DNA from: a virus
DNA: 31,495 nt
Strand: one strand, 5' to 3'
Virus record (IMG/VR): IMGVR_UViG_3300008450_000263
Coordinates: 1 to 31,495 of that record
The translations under genes and the position numbers were made by a program. Of the stretch, positions 5,415 through 12,285 are shown piece after piece. The notes beneath the pieces were generated by a model. It was not told where the DNA came from. It worked only from the letters and a program-made list of their open reading frames with translations, and did no database searches. Each line of letters begins with the position of its first letter. The first letter of the stretch is position 1.

Positions 5415-5592
5415 CCTTGCACTCCTCAAAATTTTTCTTAATAAAGAGACGTAGATCCAAGCAAAAATCTTGAACCTTATAACTATCCACAAGTTTCTGA
5501 TTACTAATAGAAGTCAGGAACTCATCTATATTGGAGAAAAGCTCCCTGCAAGAATTTGCAGGGAGCTTTTCAGCCTCATCGATATCGATCAA
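5407..5592 (-). CDS. Doubtful small ORF overlapping a terminator-like hairpin (61 aa)
   Basis: The frame begins at a TTG (5590-5592) that overlaps the upstream stop codon, with GAAG four bases before it, and ends just inside the next gene. Its first third is built from a perfect 15-bp inverted repeat (5537-5570). Either it is translationally coupled and the hairpin lies inside the message, or only the C-terminal part is real, or it is a chance frame. The C-terminal 40 residues (DEFLTSISNQKLVDSYKVQD...) look like an ordinary amphipathic helical protein. Confidence 0.4.
   Translation of the reverse strand: MIDIDEAEKLPANSCRELFSNIDEFLTSISNQKLVDSYKVQDFCLDLRLFIKKNFEECKDE
5537..5570 (-). terminator. 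Terminator-like hairpin after the AT-hook-like gene
   Basis: AAAAGCTCCCTGCAA (5537-5551) pairs perfectly with TTGCAGGGAGCTTTT (5556-5570) around a 4-nt loop. On the minus strand the GC-rich stem ends in GCTTTTC, so the U-run is only four long. It lies 19 nt downstream of the stop of the 92-aa gene. It probably ends or attenuates that transcript, with partial read-through into the following small genes. Confidence 0.65.
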
Positions 5593-5867
5593 TCTTCTTC
5601 GACTTTGAAGCCGTGGAAGTAAAGATCTCCAACCTCAAGGTTATCTTCATGCTTACGGTAAACAATCTTCACCTTAAGGCCCATAGATTGTGCAGCTTGA
5701 CGAATACGCTGCTGAAGTGCATTGTACTTGTTTCCTGCTTCCACATCCTTGACAACCTGAATTTCACCACTAACGAGAGCGTCTTGAATCTGCTTACGCT
5801 CTTCAGAAGGACGGCCACCACCACGGCGAACCGGAGGCAGTTGATCAGTAGTTTCAATATTAAGCAT
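5589..5867 (-). CDS. Small DNA-binding-like protein with AT-hook-type motif (92 aa)
   Basis: Start ATG at 5865-5867 with AGGAGC upstream. The N-terminal region PPVRRGGGRPSEERKQI contains an R-G-G-G-R-P core like that of AT-hooks and of small phage proteins thought to bind DNA. The rest is a helix (ALQQRIRQAAQSMG) followed by strands and an acidic end. The gene has a long 5' leader with its own candidate promoter and a terminator-like hairpin just after its stop, so it may be expressed strongly on its own. Direct DNA binding is inference. Confidence 0.75.
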   Translation of the reverse strand: MLNIETTDQLPPVRRGGGRPSEERKQIQDALVSGEIQVVKDVEAGNKYNALQQRIRQAAQSMGLKVKIVYRKHEDNLEVGDLYFHGFKVEED

Positions 5868-6028
5868 TTAAAGCTCCTATGATTTTTATTTTATGAGTTT
5901 GCGCAGAGTCACCGGGATGAAACCACCCTGCTGCCCTGCTGTTGAACAGTATAGCGGACCTTCGCCCCGAACATACCGATTTCCAAGATTTTTTTTTACG
6001 GCCAGACTCTAACTGATACAAGGCTAGC
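5868..6028 (-). promoter_or_regulatory. Intergenic leader with candidate promoter and A9 tract
   Basis: 161 nt between the WhiB-like stop and the 92-aa gene. On the minus strand an A9 tract (5989-5997) precedes a TATACT -10 candidate (5948-5953). A GC-rich segment containing two CAGCAGGG/CAGCAGGG-like copies follows (plus strand CCCTGCTGCCCTGCTG, about 5927-5942). No convincing -35 was found. The same order (A9, TATNCT, CAGCAGGG) occurs at 9337-9415. The leader of about 75 nt could carry a regulatory RNA structure. I see no ORF with a start signal in it. Confidence 0.45.
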
Positions 6029-6289
6029 TCAGGTTAACTTGGGCTTCTTTGACGAGTAATATGAACGCACAATCTTCCCACGCTTAAAGAAGACACCGCC
6101 CCACACTCCATACCCATCGCGCTGCGACATACCATACTCCCTGCACTGTTTAACCACAGGACAGCTTTCGCATACCGCAATAATATCCCTCTTTTCTTTA
6201 GCAGTCATGAGCTCGAAATCCTCGAAAAACAAAGAAGTATCAAGACCCTTTTCTTTGCAAAGAGCTTTACTTAAATCATTCTTATTCAT
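6029..6289 (-). CDS. whiB: WhiB-family iron-sulfur transcription factor
   Basis: 86 aa, ATG with GGAG six bases upstream. Four Cys in WhiB arrangement: C11, then C40-x2-C43-x5-C49 (CESCPVVKQC), followed by the signature G-V-W-G-G turn at 61-65 and a basic tail (FFKRGKIVRSYYSSKKPK). WhiB proteins bind a 4Fe-4S cluster through these Cys, contact the primary sigma factor, and are found in Actinobacteria and their phages. It directly follows the large terminase gene by 7 nt, at the end of the packaging operon, where it could redirect host or late phage transcription. Confidence 0.92.
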   Translation of the reverse strand: MNKNDLSKALCKEKGLDTSLFFEDFELMTAKEKRDIIAVCESCPVVKQCREYGMSQRDGYGVWGGVFFKRGKIVRSYYSSKKPKLT

Positions 6290-6296
6290 ATCACTC

Positions 6297-8084
6297 CTAG
6301 ATAATTTGAAGCCAGTCTTTTATATCCTCAGGAATCGCCTTCTCTTTGTTCGAAGACTTACCGGAGGAACCAATAATTGTCTTAGATGCCCCATCGGCAT
6401 CGTAAGATGTCAACACATCATAATCAACTTCCTGCAAAATTTCAATATCAATCTCAAAATCTGATGAAAGATTCGACACACACATGAAAGTTGCACCAGC
6501 AACAGAGTCAGCCAAATCCTTCGATCCAGTAGTTGGATGGTCAACCTTAGTGTTATTTATAAGCTTGAGCTTTAACAGCTCATCTTCAACAAGGATCTCA
6601 TTCCAATATCCCCGCAATCTACCATCGTAAATAGCAGTAGACAAAGTATCGTAATCTTTCTTCGCAACCGTATGAAGATCTGCGTTGATATTAAGAGCAC
6701 GAAGAGATTGGATCATATCAGCGCTATTCCATTGATCGAACGTCACAGAGACGACTGTGAAGCGTCTAGTGAGCTCTGTGATAGTAGAGCGGATAGAAGC
6801 AAAAGGAATCTCGGAGTTATCTTCAGCCTTCCAAGATTGAATGTAATCCATCTCAATAACAGGAAGGTTTTCTACACCACCAAGAGTTTTAATTTGCTTA
6901 AATCCAGGCGAATGAACCATACAAATAGCTGCACGATCTCGCTTCAACCCTAAATCGACATGAATATATCTTGGATGCTCATCGCTACCAGTAAACCACT
7001 CTCTAAATCTTCCCTCTTCATCAATCGGAGGTTGCTTAAATCTGAAAGCAGTACGAACAGATTCGGGATCTCTAAAGTAAGCATCAACCATCTCAGGAGG
7101 TTCACACATGAATCTAGCGCGCGCCATAATAGGATCACGCCTAAACTCATTCTCAAACTCTTCCTTGTGTCTAGTTGGATTAACTTCCCAAGTAGCAGCC
7201 TTCAAAGCCCAAGATTGAGCCTCGCGATATCCACCACGATTACCAAACTTCTCATCAAGCATAACTCCACCCTGCTCAGCTAAATCGTCAAGAACCGACT
7301 TGTATCTTTGCTGAATGAAGTCACCTTTGAAGCGAGGGAAAGAAAGAAGAACAACTTTCCCCACACTTGGAAAACGTGACGTAATAGACGCTCTAGCCAT
7401 CTCATAAATTTCAGACGCAGAACCCTTGTTTCTCAACTGGCCTTTAAGCTCAACGTCAGTCTTGAAGGCAGAGATTTCATCTAGAACAACCGTAAGAACC
7501 TCATAACCTTCCCAGCCTTCAGCCTCAGAGTGACCTGAGAACATTCGGACAGGACGATCAAACCAAAAGATCTCTTGAACACGCGGCTCAAAGCCGACAT
7601 CATTAGCCCAAGGAGATGCAAGCAAAAGATTCTTCAAAGGATCAAAGAAAACCTGCTGTGCCTGCTTAGCATTTACAGCTAAGTTAACCAAGTCGATATA
7701 AACACCGGCAGCTTTACCAAAATACTCAAGAGGATCACGAAGACAATGAAGAAGATAACTGATATAAGCAAGCGAAACTCTAGAGACGTGATCCTTACCT
7801 GATCCTTTACCCAACTGACAAATGACTTCATTGACTGTGTACTTGTTATAGTAATCAATCCCCTCTTGCTCTCCCATCAACATGGAAAGAGTCTCCGGCT
7901 TAAAAATCTGCGTAATATGCCTAGCAATCTCAACCTGAATATCACTCAGCGGAGGAAGGCCTAGATACTTCTTGTCTGTAACAAACCTCTGAATAGGAAC
8001 AGGCTCTTCATTTAGATCCTCATTCTTTAGAAGTCTATCGAAATCATCAAAATCTAAATTAGCACCGTAAAAATCTTCACCCAT
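6297..8084 (-). CDS. terL: Terminase large subunit (packaging ATPase/nuclease)
   Basis: 595 aa. The ATPase N-half has a P-loop variant LGKGSGKD (91-98) and Walker B LTVVLDE (about 197-203). The C-half looks like the RNase-H-type nuclease: YIHVDLG (Asp about 377), VTFDQWNS (Asp about 450) and a distal GSKDLADS. The enzyme pumps DNA into the prohead through the portal and cuts the genome. It overlaps the upstream membrane-protein gene by 8 nt and belongs to an operon with the small subunit. No portal or capsid gene lies nearby in this window; the next module downstream is regulatory and lytic. Confidence 0.93.
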   Translation of the reverse strand: MGEDFYGANLDFDDFDRLLKNEDLNEEPVPIQRFVTDKKYLGLPPLSDIQVEIARHITQIFKPETLSMLMGEQEGIDYYNKYTVNEVICQLGKGSGKDHVSRVSLAYISYLLHCLRDPLEYFGKAAGVYIDLVNLAVNAKQAQQVFFDPLKNLLLASPWANDVGFEPRVQEIFWFDRPVRMFSGHSEAEGWEGYEVLTVVLDEISAFKTDVELKGQLRNKGSASEIYEMARASITSRFPSVGKVVLLSFPRFKGDFIQQRYKSVLDDLAEQGGVMLDEKFGNRGGYREAQSWALKAATWEVNPTRHKEEFENEFRRDPIMARARFMCEPPEMVDAYFRDPESVRTAFRFKQPPIDEEGRFREWFTGSDEHPRYIHVDLGLKRDRAAICMVHSPGFKQIKTLGGVENLPVIEMDYIQSWKAEDNSEIPFASIRSTITELTRRFTVVSVTFDQWNSADMIQSLRALNINADLHTVAKKDYDTLSTAIYDGRLRGYWNEILVEDELLKLKLINNTKVDHPTTGSKDLADSVAGATFMCVSNLSSDFEIDIEILQEVDYDVLTSYDADGASKTIIGSSGKSSNKEKAIPEDIKDWLQII

Positions 8085-8388
8085 TAGCCTTCTTCTTTCC
8101 TATATATCGAATTATCTTCCCGACAATACCAATGGGATCATATTCACGCAAAAAATTTGGAGCACCAAGGTGCTTAACTAAAATCAAAATAATGAGCCAA
8201 ATAGGCCAGCGAGCAAAGGGATGCTCAACGCCACGCCAGCAACCATCAGAAAATGTTTCGTACTTAACATCAGAACTCCTAGATTTATTAATATTGTTTA
8301 AAGAAATTGCTATCACATCGTAAACAAGGATATAGGCAGCAAGCAAACCCCAAGCGAAAGTAGAGCGCTTAGGGAATCTATTACTCAA
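8077..8388 (-). CDS. DUF7427-like small membrane protein between terminase genes
   Basis: Two membrane segments are visible: FAWGLLAAYILVYDVIAISL near the N-terminus and PIWLIILILVKHLG later, then R-E-Y-D-P-I and a basic tail. The W-G-L-L-A-x-Y-x-x-Y-D ... P-x-R-W-P ... Y-D-P pattern fits a family (DUF7427) I recall from actinophages near terminase or lysis genes. The frame opens at a GTG (8419-8421), but the TTG at 8386-8388 fits better: it overlaps the upstream stop by 8 nt and has GCAGAG just before. Function unknown; a holin-like role is possible. Confidence 0.7.
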   Translation of the reverse strand: MSNRFPKRSTFAWGLLAAYILVYDVIAISLNNINKSRSSDVKYETFSDGCWRGVEHPFARWPIWLIILILVKHLGAPNFLREYDPIGIVGKIIRYIGKKKANG

Positions 8389-8986
8389 TAATCTCTGCGT
8401 CTTCGATGTCAACGTCTTCACCGGATTCCTTATTAGGATCGAAATCCTCGGAATTCATAATGCTAAATGCTTCTTGCAAAGCAACTCTAGCTTTTGGCTT
8501 ACACACTTCACAGTCAGCGACGATATCTTTGATAACCTTAGAAATCATCTGATTGACTGTTTCTGCCTTCTGCATTCGGGCAATGTATTCACCATCAGTT
8601 TTAGTCCCGCCCATCAGCTGATGAAGTTGGGCTTTCTTTGTCGCAACATCAAGACACAACTTTAAAGCCTGATTTCTTCCCGAAACCATTCCTTCTCTAG
8701 TCGCAATCTCAACAGTCTCCCAAGACTCCTTCGATATTTCATCGAACTCAGCGAGGGCCTTGATAGTATTAAACTGAACCTTCTCCAAGAAATAAGGATC
8801 ATCTTCTGCGCGATCTTCCAAGAAAGACTTATACTGAGCAATATAATCTCTCACAGTATTCGGAGAGATGTGTTCAAGCTCAGCAATATCGGCATTAGAA
8901 TAACCCTTAAGGCTAAGCAGACCTACCTGCTCAACCTTCTTGGCTTTATCAAAAATTGTTTCAGCTTTTTCTATACTATCAGCCAT
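8381..8986 (-). CDS. terS: Terminase small subunit (HTH DNA-recognition)
   Basis: 201 aa. The N-terminal part (VGLLSLKGYSNADIAELEHI, then S-x-N-T-V-R-D-Y) is a typical helix-turn-helix of the small terminase, followed by long helices and an acidic tail (SGEDVDIEDAEIIE). It recognises phage DNA and loads the large subunit. No SD precedes the ATG. Instead TGGTATAAT ends 6 nt upstream, so the message is probably leaderless. The TerL gene follows after one small membrane protein. Confidence 0.8.
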   Translation of the reverse strand: MADSIEKAETIFDKAKKVEQVGLLSLKGYSNADIAELEHISPNTVRDYIAQYKSFLEDRAEDDPYFLEKVQFNTIKALAEFDEISKESWETVEIATREGMVSGRNQALKLCLDVATKKAQLHQLMGGTKTDGEYIARMQKAETVNQMISKVIKDIVADCEVCKPKARVALQEAFSIMNSEDFDPNKESGEDVDIEDAEIIE

Positions 8987-8992
8987 ACGACA

Positions 8993-9001
8993 ATTATACC
9001 A
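8993..9001 (-). promoter_or_regulatory. Promoter for a probably leaderless small-terminase mRNA
   Basis: The minus strand reads TGGTATAAT, then 6 nt (TGTCGT), then the ATG of the small terminase gene. With transcription starting about 7 nt after the -10 hexamer, the start falls on or next to the A of ATG. There is no SD in between. Leaderless genes with this spacing are common in Actinobacteria. Confidence 0.6.
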
Positions 9002-9003
9002 TA

Positions 9004-9336
9004 TTAATCATTGATTGAATTCAGAATGTCTGTATCCTCAATGATCTCAACATCGTCGGAATCATCTTTCTTGCCTCTAGTCCTAGGCTTAGAAGCAGCC
9101 CTACGGCTAACAACAGCAGCAGCCTCAGTGTCATCGTCCGGAAGAACCGAACTTAACTTCTCAATGACATGACGAAACTCAGTCGTCAAGATAACAAGAA
9201 CCTTCTCAACCATTTCCTCATCATATGAGGAACCAATCATATACTTATTCAAGAGCTTCTTCGCATTCTCATACGACCCGAACTTGACAAGCTCACGTTC
9301 GACCAACCTAAACGCATCTTTTGTAGTGTTAGACAT
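9004..9336 (-). CDS. Hypothetical acidic protein upstream of terminase (110 aa)
   Basis: ATG with GGAG four bases upstream (GGAGAGATATG). The product has a helical N-half (DAFRLVERELVKFGSYENAK, then an EEMVEKVLVIL segment), then a low-complexity region with basic RRAASKPRTRGKK and an acidic end VEIIEDTDILN. The composite charge pattern suggests a flexible nucleic-acid- or protein-binding tail. Its place before the terminase genes suggests a packaging or head role, but nothing identifies it. Confidence 0.7.
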   Translation of the reverse strand: MSNTTKDAFRLVERELVKFGSYENAKKLLNKYMIGSSYDEEMVEKVLVILTTEFRHVIEKLSSVLPDDDTEAAAVVSRRAASKPRTRGKKDDSDDVEIIEDTDILNSIND

Positions 9337-9413
9337 ATCTCTCCGTTGACTCCCCCCTGCTGGGGCTGTGGTTTAATGGTAGCATACGCACTAGGCGCTT
9401 CGTAGATTTTTTT
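9337..9413 (-). promoter_or_regulatory. Intergenic promoter region ahead of the packaging block
   Basis: 77 nt. On the minus strand an A9 tract (9407-9415, overlapping the preceding stop) is followed 17 nt later by TATGCT, a TANNNT -10 candidate (about 9381-9386). A GC-rich hairpin CCCC-AGCA-GGGG (about 9354-9365) follows, then the SD of the 110-aa gene. The layout matches the region at 5868-6028. A -35 hexamer is not obvious. Confidence 0.4.
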
Positions 9414-9710
9414 TTAGCGATTCTTTTTACGGGCCTTCGCCATTGCACGCATACGCTCTTCTCTTTCACGATTAGGCCTCTTGCCCATAGACGCAGCTTT
9501 CTTAGCCCCACGAACATTGGCACCAATCTTACGACCCTTACCTCTATATTTTAGAAGATCGAACTTCACAAGCCAGTTATACACAGCCTGTGTTGTAACA
9601 CGAATGTTATATCTTTTCTCCAAAATTTCGCAGATGTCCTTCAGATTCATCCGCTTCTTCACATAATGATGATAAAGCCATTCCCTATCTTTATAAGGTT
9701 CAAGAGCCAT
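9414..9710 (-). CDS. HTH-type DNA-binding protein with basic tail (98 aa)
   Basis: The N-half (EWLYHHYVKKRMNLKDICEI, then TTQAVYNWLVKFDLL) reads as a helix-turn-helix like those of resolvase or homing-endonuclease DNA-binding regions. The C-half is strongly basic (YRGKGRKIGANVRGAKKA, then REREERMRAMAKARKKNR) and would contact DNA. The start overlaps the RuvC-like stop by 11 nt. It may be a regulator or a resolvase partner. The HTH fold call is fairly sure, the role is not. Confidence 0.75.
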   Translation of the reverse strand: MALEPYKDREWLYHHYVKKRMNLKDICEILEKRYNIRVTTQAVYNWLVKFDLLKYRGKGRKIGANVRGAKKAASMGKRPNREREERMRAMAKARKKNR

Positions 9711-10299
9711 CCGGCATCCCCCTATTCACAAAATCAAGGCCATAAAGACCTATACCAATAGCATCGCAAATATCATTATCTACAAGATGATCGATGCCAG
9801 AAATCTTTTCATGAACTATACGAATAGTCCTCTGCTTCCTTTCAGAAGCAGCTTTCTTCTTCGCTTCCTTCTCGCCAAGTTCGCTGTTCCATCTATCCTT
9901 TTCAGCCTTACTTACATTCTTGTAACCAATAAAGCTTTTCCAATTTGCAATCGGCACTTCCGACACATTATCGCAAAAATGAATACAAGTGCCAAGAACG
10001 TGCCCTGATATCTGAGACAGCACCCTGCTAGTCGCAGGATTCTGAATATAAATAGGTTGCTCAACAAAAACATAATCAATGTCATACTTAGAGAAAAACA
10101 TGGGGAAAAATTCAGATATAATCCTGAGCTTCACATTCATCTCTAGGTTATTGAGTCTGAGCTTAGATGTCTCTCTCAGGTACGTGCAGTCTTTCTGCTG
10201 ATCGAAGATAGATACCGCTATAGACGTAGAAGAAGCATCGACAGCCATAATAGTACAAGGGACGGGATCTTTGTGTTTCAGCATATTAACGATTCTCAT
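9700..10299 (-). CDS. ruvC: RuvC-like Holliday-junction resolvase
   Basis: 199 aa from the ATG at 10297-10299, which shares a base with the upstream stop (TAATG). The RNase-H-like acidic residues are in order: IMAVDASSTSIAVS (Asp about 21), YVFVEQPIY (Glu about 80) and DNDICDAIGIGLYG near the C-terminus. Between them SRVLSQISGHVLG fits the RuvC helix. RuvC-type enzymes cut four-way junctions and branched DNA before packaging. A Lys/Glu-rich insertion (SKAEKDRWNSELGEKEAKKK) precedes the last acidic pair. A second small resolvase-like nuclease is at 12004-12285. Confidence 0.82.
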   Translation of the reverse strand: MRIVNMLKHKDPVPCTIMAVDASSTSIAVSIFDQQKDCTYLRETSKLRLNNLEMNVKLRIISEFFPMFFSKYDIDYVFVEQPIYIQNPATSRVLSQISGHVLGTCIHFCDNVSEVPIANWKSFIGYKNVSKAEKDRWNSELGEKEAKKKAASERKQRTIRIVHEKISGIDHLVDNDICDAIGIGLYGLDFVNRGMPDGS

Positions 10300-10613
10300 T
10301 AATAAGACCAATCCTCTATTAATTTATCCCGATCCCATCCCCAAGAGCTTAGTCTATCGATAAGCCGATTGGTCTTACAAGCCTCACAAATATCTTCCTC
10401 ATTATACATTGATAAAAAAGTTACGCACTTATCGTTCTTGCAGACTCTCTTCTTGTCTGCCCGGCGCTCTTTTTTCTCATAATATCTATCAAGAACATTC
10501 TTATTTGTTACTACTTTTCGACAATCTGTACTACAATAAATAGCGTTGTGAACCTGAGGCTCAAATACTTCCTGACACTTCGGATTTGCGCAAATCTTCG
10601 GTTCTAAGTCCAC
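10299..10613 (-). CDS. Double zinc-finger-like protein (104 aa)
   Basis: GTG start at 10611-10613, 3 nt after the nuclease stop, with AAGGA about 10 nt upstream. Two Cys clusters are visible: C-A-N-P-K-C ... Y-C-S-T-D-C-R, and C-K-N-D-K-C ... C-E-A-C. Each could hold one zinc ion. The first resembles the short treble-clef zinc fingers of phage proteins involved in DNA metabolism. The C-terminus (WGWDRDKLIEDWSY) is Trp-rich. The position between two nucleases suggests a DNA-processing accessory role. Confidence 0.75.
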   Translation of the reverse strand: MDLEPKICANPKCQEVFEPQVHNAIYCSTDCRKVVTNKNVLDRYYEKKERRADKKRVCKNDKCVTFLSMYNEEDICEACKTNRLIDRLSSWGWDRDKLIEDWSY

Positions 10614-10616
10614 TGA

Positions 10617-11405
10617 TCATGAGTCCTTCTTCCTTAAGTTAACCGGAATGCCATTCTCTTGATCGGACCAACAATGGGTAAAAGCGTCACATCTACTGCA
10701 GTTTTGAGACTCTTTTTTGTAGGGCCTTTCTGGAATATTACCGTCCTTAAAGACTTTAAATATTTTAGCATACTTATTCATGGTTGTCTCAATAAACTTA
10801 TCATCACGCTTTACAAGCAGCGGAAGGATCGCAGAATCGTTCTTGCAGTAGTAAAACAAGAAGCCTGAATCATGGTTCTGAGACAGAAGATAGAACTGAA
10901 TCTGACGATAATGCTCGTCCTTAGGCTTATGATAAGCCTTACGGTAAGCAAATCCAGCCTCATTAATAGACTTACATTCGACAACCTTCTCCCCGTCCCA
11001 ATCGATAATAAAATCGATATAACCACGAACAGGAGCCGGATCATCGATATTCATCTCAATCTGAGAATCCACAAGAATGCCAAGATCAGTAAACATCTGA
11101 CCAACAGCATCCTCAATCCTATTCCCAAGATCAAAGATTCTCCTCGTCTGGCCCAAAATAGAGATTTCCTGCTGATAGCCACGAAAACGATAGACAGCAA
11201 ACCTAGGGCACTGATTAGTGCTAGAAGGAGCGAAGCTATTGCTCTGCTTCCAAAAAGTACCATTAGAAGCCTCAAGCTTCGTTGAAATAGCATCAACCAA
11301 AGACTTCTCAAGATTAAGATTATCCTCAGGAGTTACCTCAGGAAGCTTCTTAGGCTTCTTAGGTTCAGGCTGCATAGACTTTAAATTTTTAATAAGAGCT
11401 TTCAT
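10617..11405 (-). CDS. Cas4/RecB-like PD-(D/E)XK exonuclease with Fe-S cysteines
   Basis: 262 aa. The nuclease core is present in order: FDLGNRIEDAVG (Glu about 98), VRGYIDFII (Asp about 131), KVVECKS (Glu143-x-Lys145) and YRQIQFYLLS (Gln about 168-170). One Cys at about 66 (NQCPRF) and a C-terminal triad C236-x2-C239-x5-C245 match the 4Fe-4S site of Cas4/AddB-type nucleases. Such phage enzymes resect DNA ends during recombination. No other CRISPR component is present. The ATGA overlap with the upstream gene indicates coupling. Confidence 0.85.
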   Translation of the reverse strand: MKALIKNLKSMQPEPKKPKKLPEVTPEDNLNLEKSLVDAISTKLEASNGTFWKQSNSFAPSSTNQCPRFAVYRFRGYQQEISILGQTRRIFDLGNRIEDAVGQMFTDLGILVDSQIEMNIDDPAPVRGYIDFIIDWDGEKVVECKSINEAGFAYRKAYHKPKDEHYRQIQFYLLSQNHDSGFLFYYCKNDSAILPLLVKRDDKFIETTMNKYAKIFKVFKDGNIPERPYKKESQNCSRCDAFTHCWSDQENGIPVNLRKKDS

Positions 11406-11764
11406 CGACTATTCGACATCCCCGACTCAATCTTTCCAAGAAGCTTCAGAGTATTGATATTCTCCTCCAAAGCAGTGAACATTAACATAAGCAGATCCTT
11501 GCGCCTGCGCTGAAGAATAGACTTCTCAGAAGTCTTGTAATACTGAGCCCTAGCACCAAGCTTAGTTCTCAAAGCAGCAAGCTTAGCTGCATGAATAAGC
11601 GCCTCGGAACCCATCATAGCATTAGGCTGATCAAGGACACGCTGAACAATAGCCATGCAATCACTAAACTCGCGATACTCCTCTGCACTCAAAGCGCCGG
11701 CGATCTCATCAAGATCAACCTCAACATCTCCATCCGACATTTCCCTAGCTCTAGAGATCGTCAT
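11402..11764 (-). CDS. Hypothetical helical protein (120 aa)
   Basis: Start at the ATG at 11762-11764, preceded by GGAGG with suitable spacing and overlapping the upstream stop by 14 nt. An acidic N-terminus (MSDGDVEVDLDEIAGALS) is followed by a long, mostly helical region with Arg/Lys-rich stretches (KSILQRRRKDLLMLMF). No motif identifies it. Placed between the nuclease/recombinase genes, it may be a recombination accessory or a structural helper. Confidence 0.7.
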   Translation of the reverse strand: MTISRAREMSDGDVEVDLDEIAGALSAEEYREFSDCMAIVQRVLDQPNAMMGSEALIHAAKLAALRTKLGARAQYYKTSEKSILQRRRKDLLMLMFTALEENINTLKLLGKIESGMSNSR

Positions 11765-11987
11765 CCAACTCCTCCTTCAAATTATTCATACTTTCTTCCT
11801 CCGTCATCATTTCAACAAGTTCACCAATTGTATCCTCATGAGTCCAATTCTCAAACATTCCGCAGTGATATTCACACATAGGCATATCCGGAATCTCAAA
11901 AGGCATACGCATAGCCTTCACAGCAAGCTCACCACAAAAATTCTCATCATCCTCGGAAACCATGCAGAAGCAAGGTTCGCAACCCAC
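11751..11987 (-). CDS. Cys/His-rich, probably zinc-binding protein (78 aa)
   Basis: The frame is open further upstream, but that stretch overlaps the PD-(D/E)XK gene. The GTG at 11985-11987, 8 nt after GAAG, gives MGCEPCFCMVSEDDENFCGE. Four Cys in this segment plus C-E-Y-H-C later form likely zinc ligands. The second half is acidic with many Met (VEMMTEEESMNNLKEELDDD). It resembles short zinc-binding phage proteins. Function unknown. Confidence 0.6.
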   Translation of the reverse strand: MGCEPCFCMVSEDDENFCGELAVKAMRMPFEIPDMPMCEYHCGMFENWTHEDTIGELVEMMTEEESMNNLKEELDDDL

Positions 11988-12003
11988 AAAGATATCTTCA
12001 GAA

Positions 12004-12285
12004 CTACTTGTTCTTGAGTTCGATGAATTCGTCCCAATCGATGATTGCAACCATTCTTCCATCTCCAAAAATGACTTTAATTGCGGGGCTGTAGTGTCCG
12101 TCATTCCAAGCATCCTTGCAATGTTTTGACCAAGCAGTTGACTTAAGAGTAAAAGAAAACTCATTGTGTTTATAATCAATGAGCCAACTGTCATCAAGGA
12201 CAGCATCACCCTTGCGAAAACCCCTACCACTATTCTTAACAGGTTTAGCGCCATCTAACGCAGCCTCTCTCTTTTCACCCCTCAC
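12004..12285 (-). CDS. Small PD-(D/E)XK nuclease, Holliday-junction resolvase-like (93 aa)
   Basis: Motifs run K-G-D (25-27), D-D-S-W-L-I-D-Y-K (31-39, the D-x-K core), then FSFTLKSTAWSKHCKDAW, a helix with Ser/Lys contacts, and AIKVIFGDGRMVAIIDWDEF. The K-G-D...[DE]-x-K ... S-[FY]-S-[LF] arrangement matches a small resolvase-like family common in phages, which I recognise by pattern only. The start is a GTG overlapping the RecA-like stop by 11 nt. It probably cuts branched recombination or replication intermediates together with the RecA-like protein. Confidence 0.65.
   Translation of the reverse strand: MRGEKREAALDGAKPVKNSGRGFRKGDAVLDDSWLIDYKHNEFSFTLKSTAWSKHCKDAWNDGHYSPAIKVIFGDGRMVAIIDWDEFIELKNK

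Noticed and set aside
9361-9405. Plus-strand stretch resembling the 5' half of a tRNA (TGGTTTAATGGTAGCA, D-arm-like)
   Set aside because: The D-stem pairs poorly, no anticodon stem forms, there is no T-arm or 3' acceptor, and a T9 run follows. It overlaps the promoter region on the other strand, so it is probably chance.
11988-12254. Upstream extension of the 78-aa Cys-rich frame to about 167 codons
   Set aside because: The added part overlaps the PD-(D/E)XK gene in another frame and has the hydrophobic composition of a shadow; a GTG with an SD-like sequence marks the likely start.
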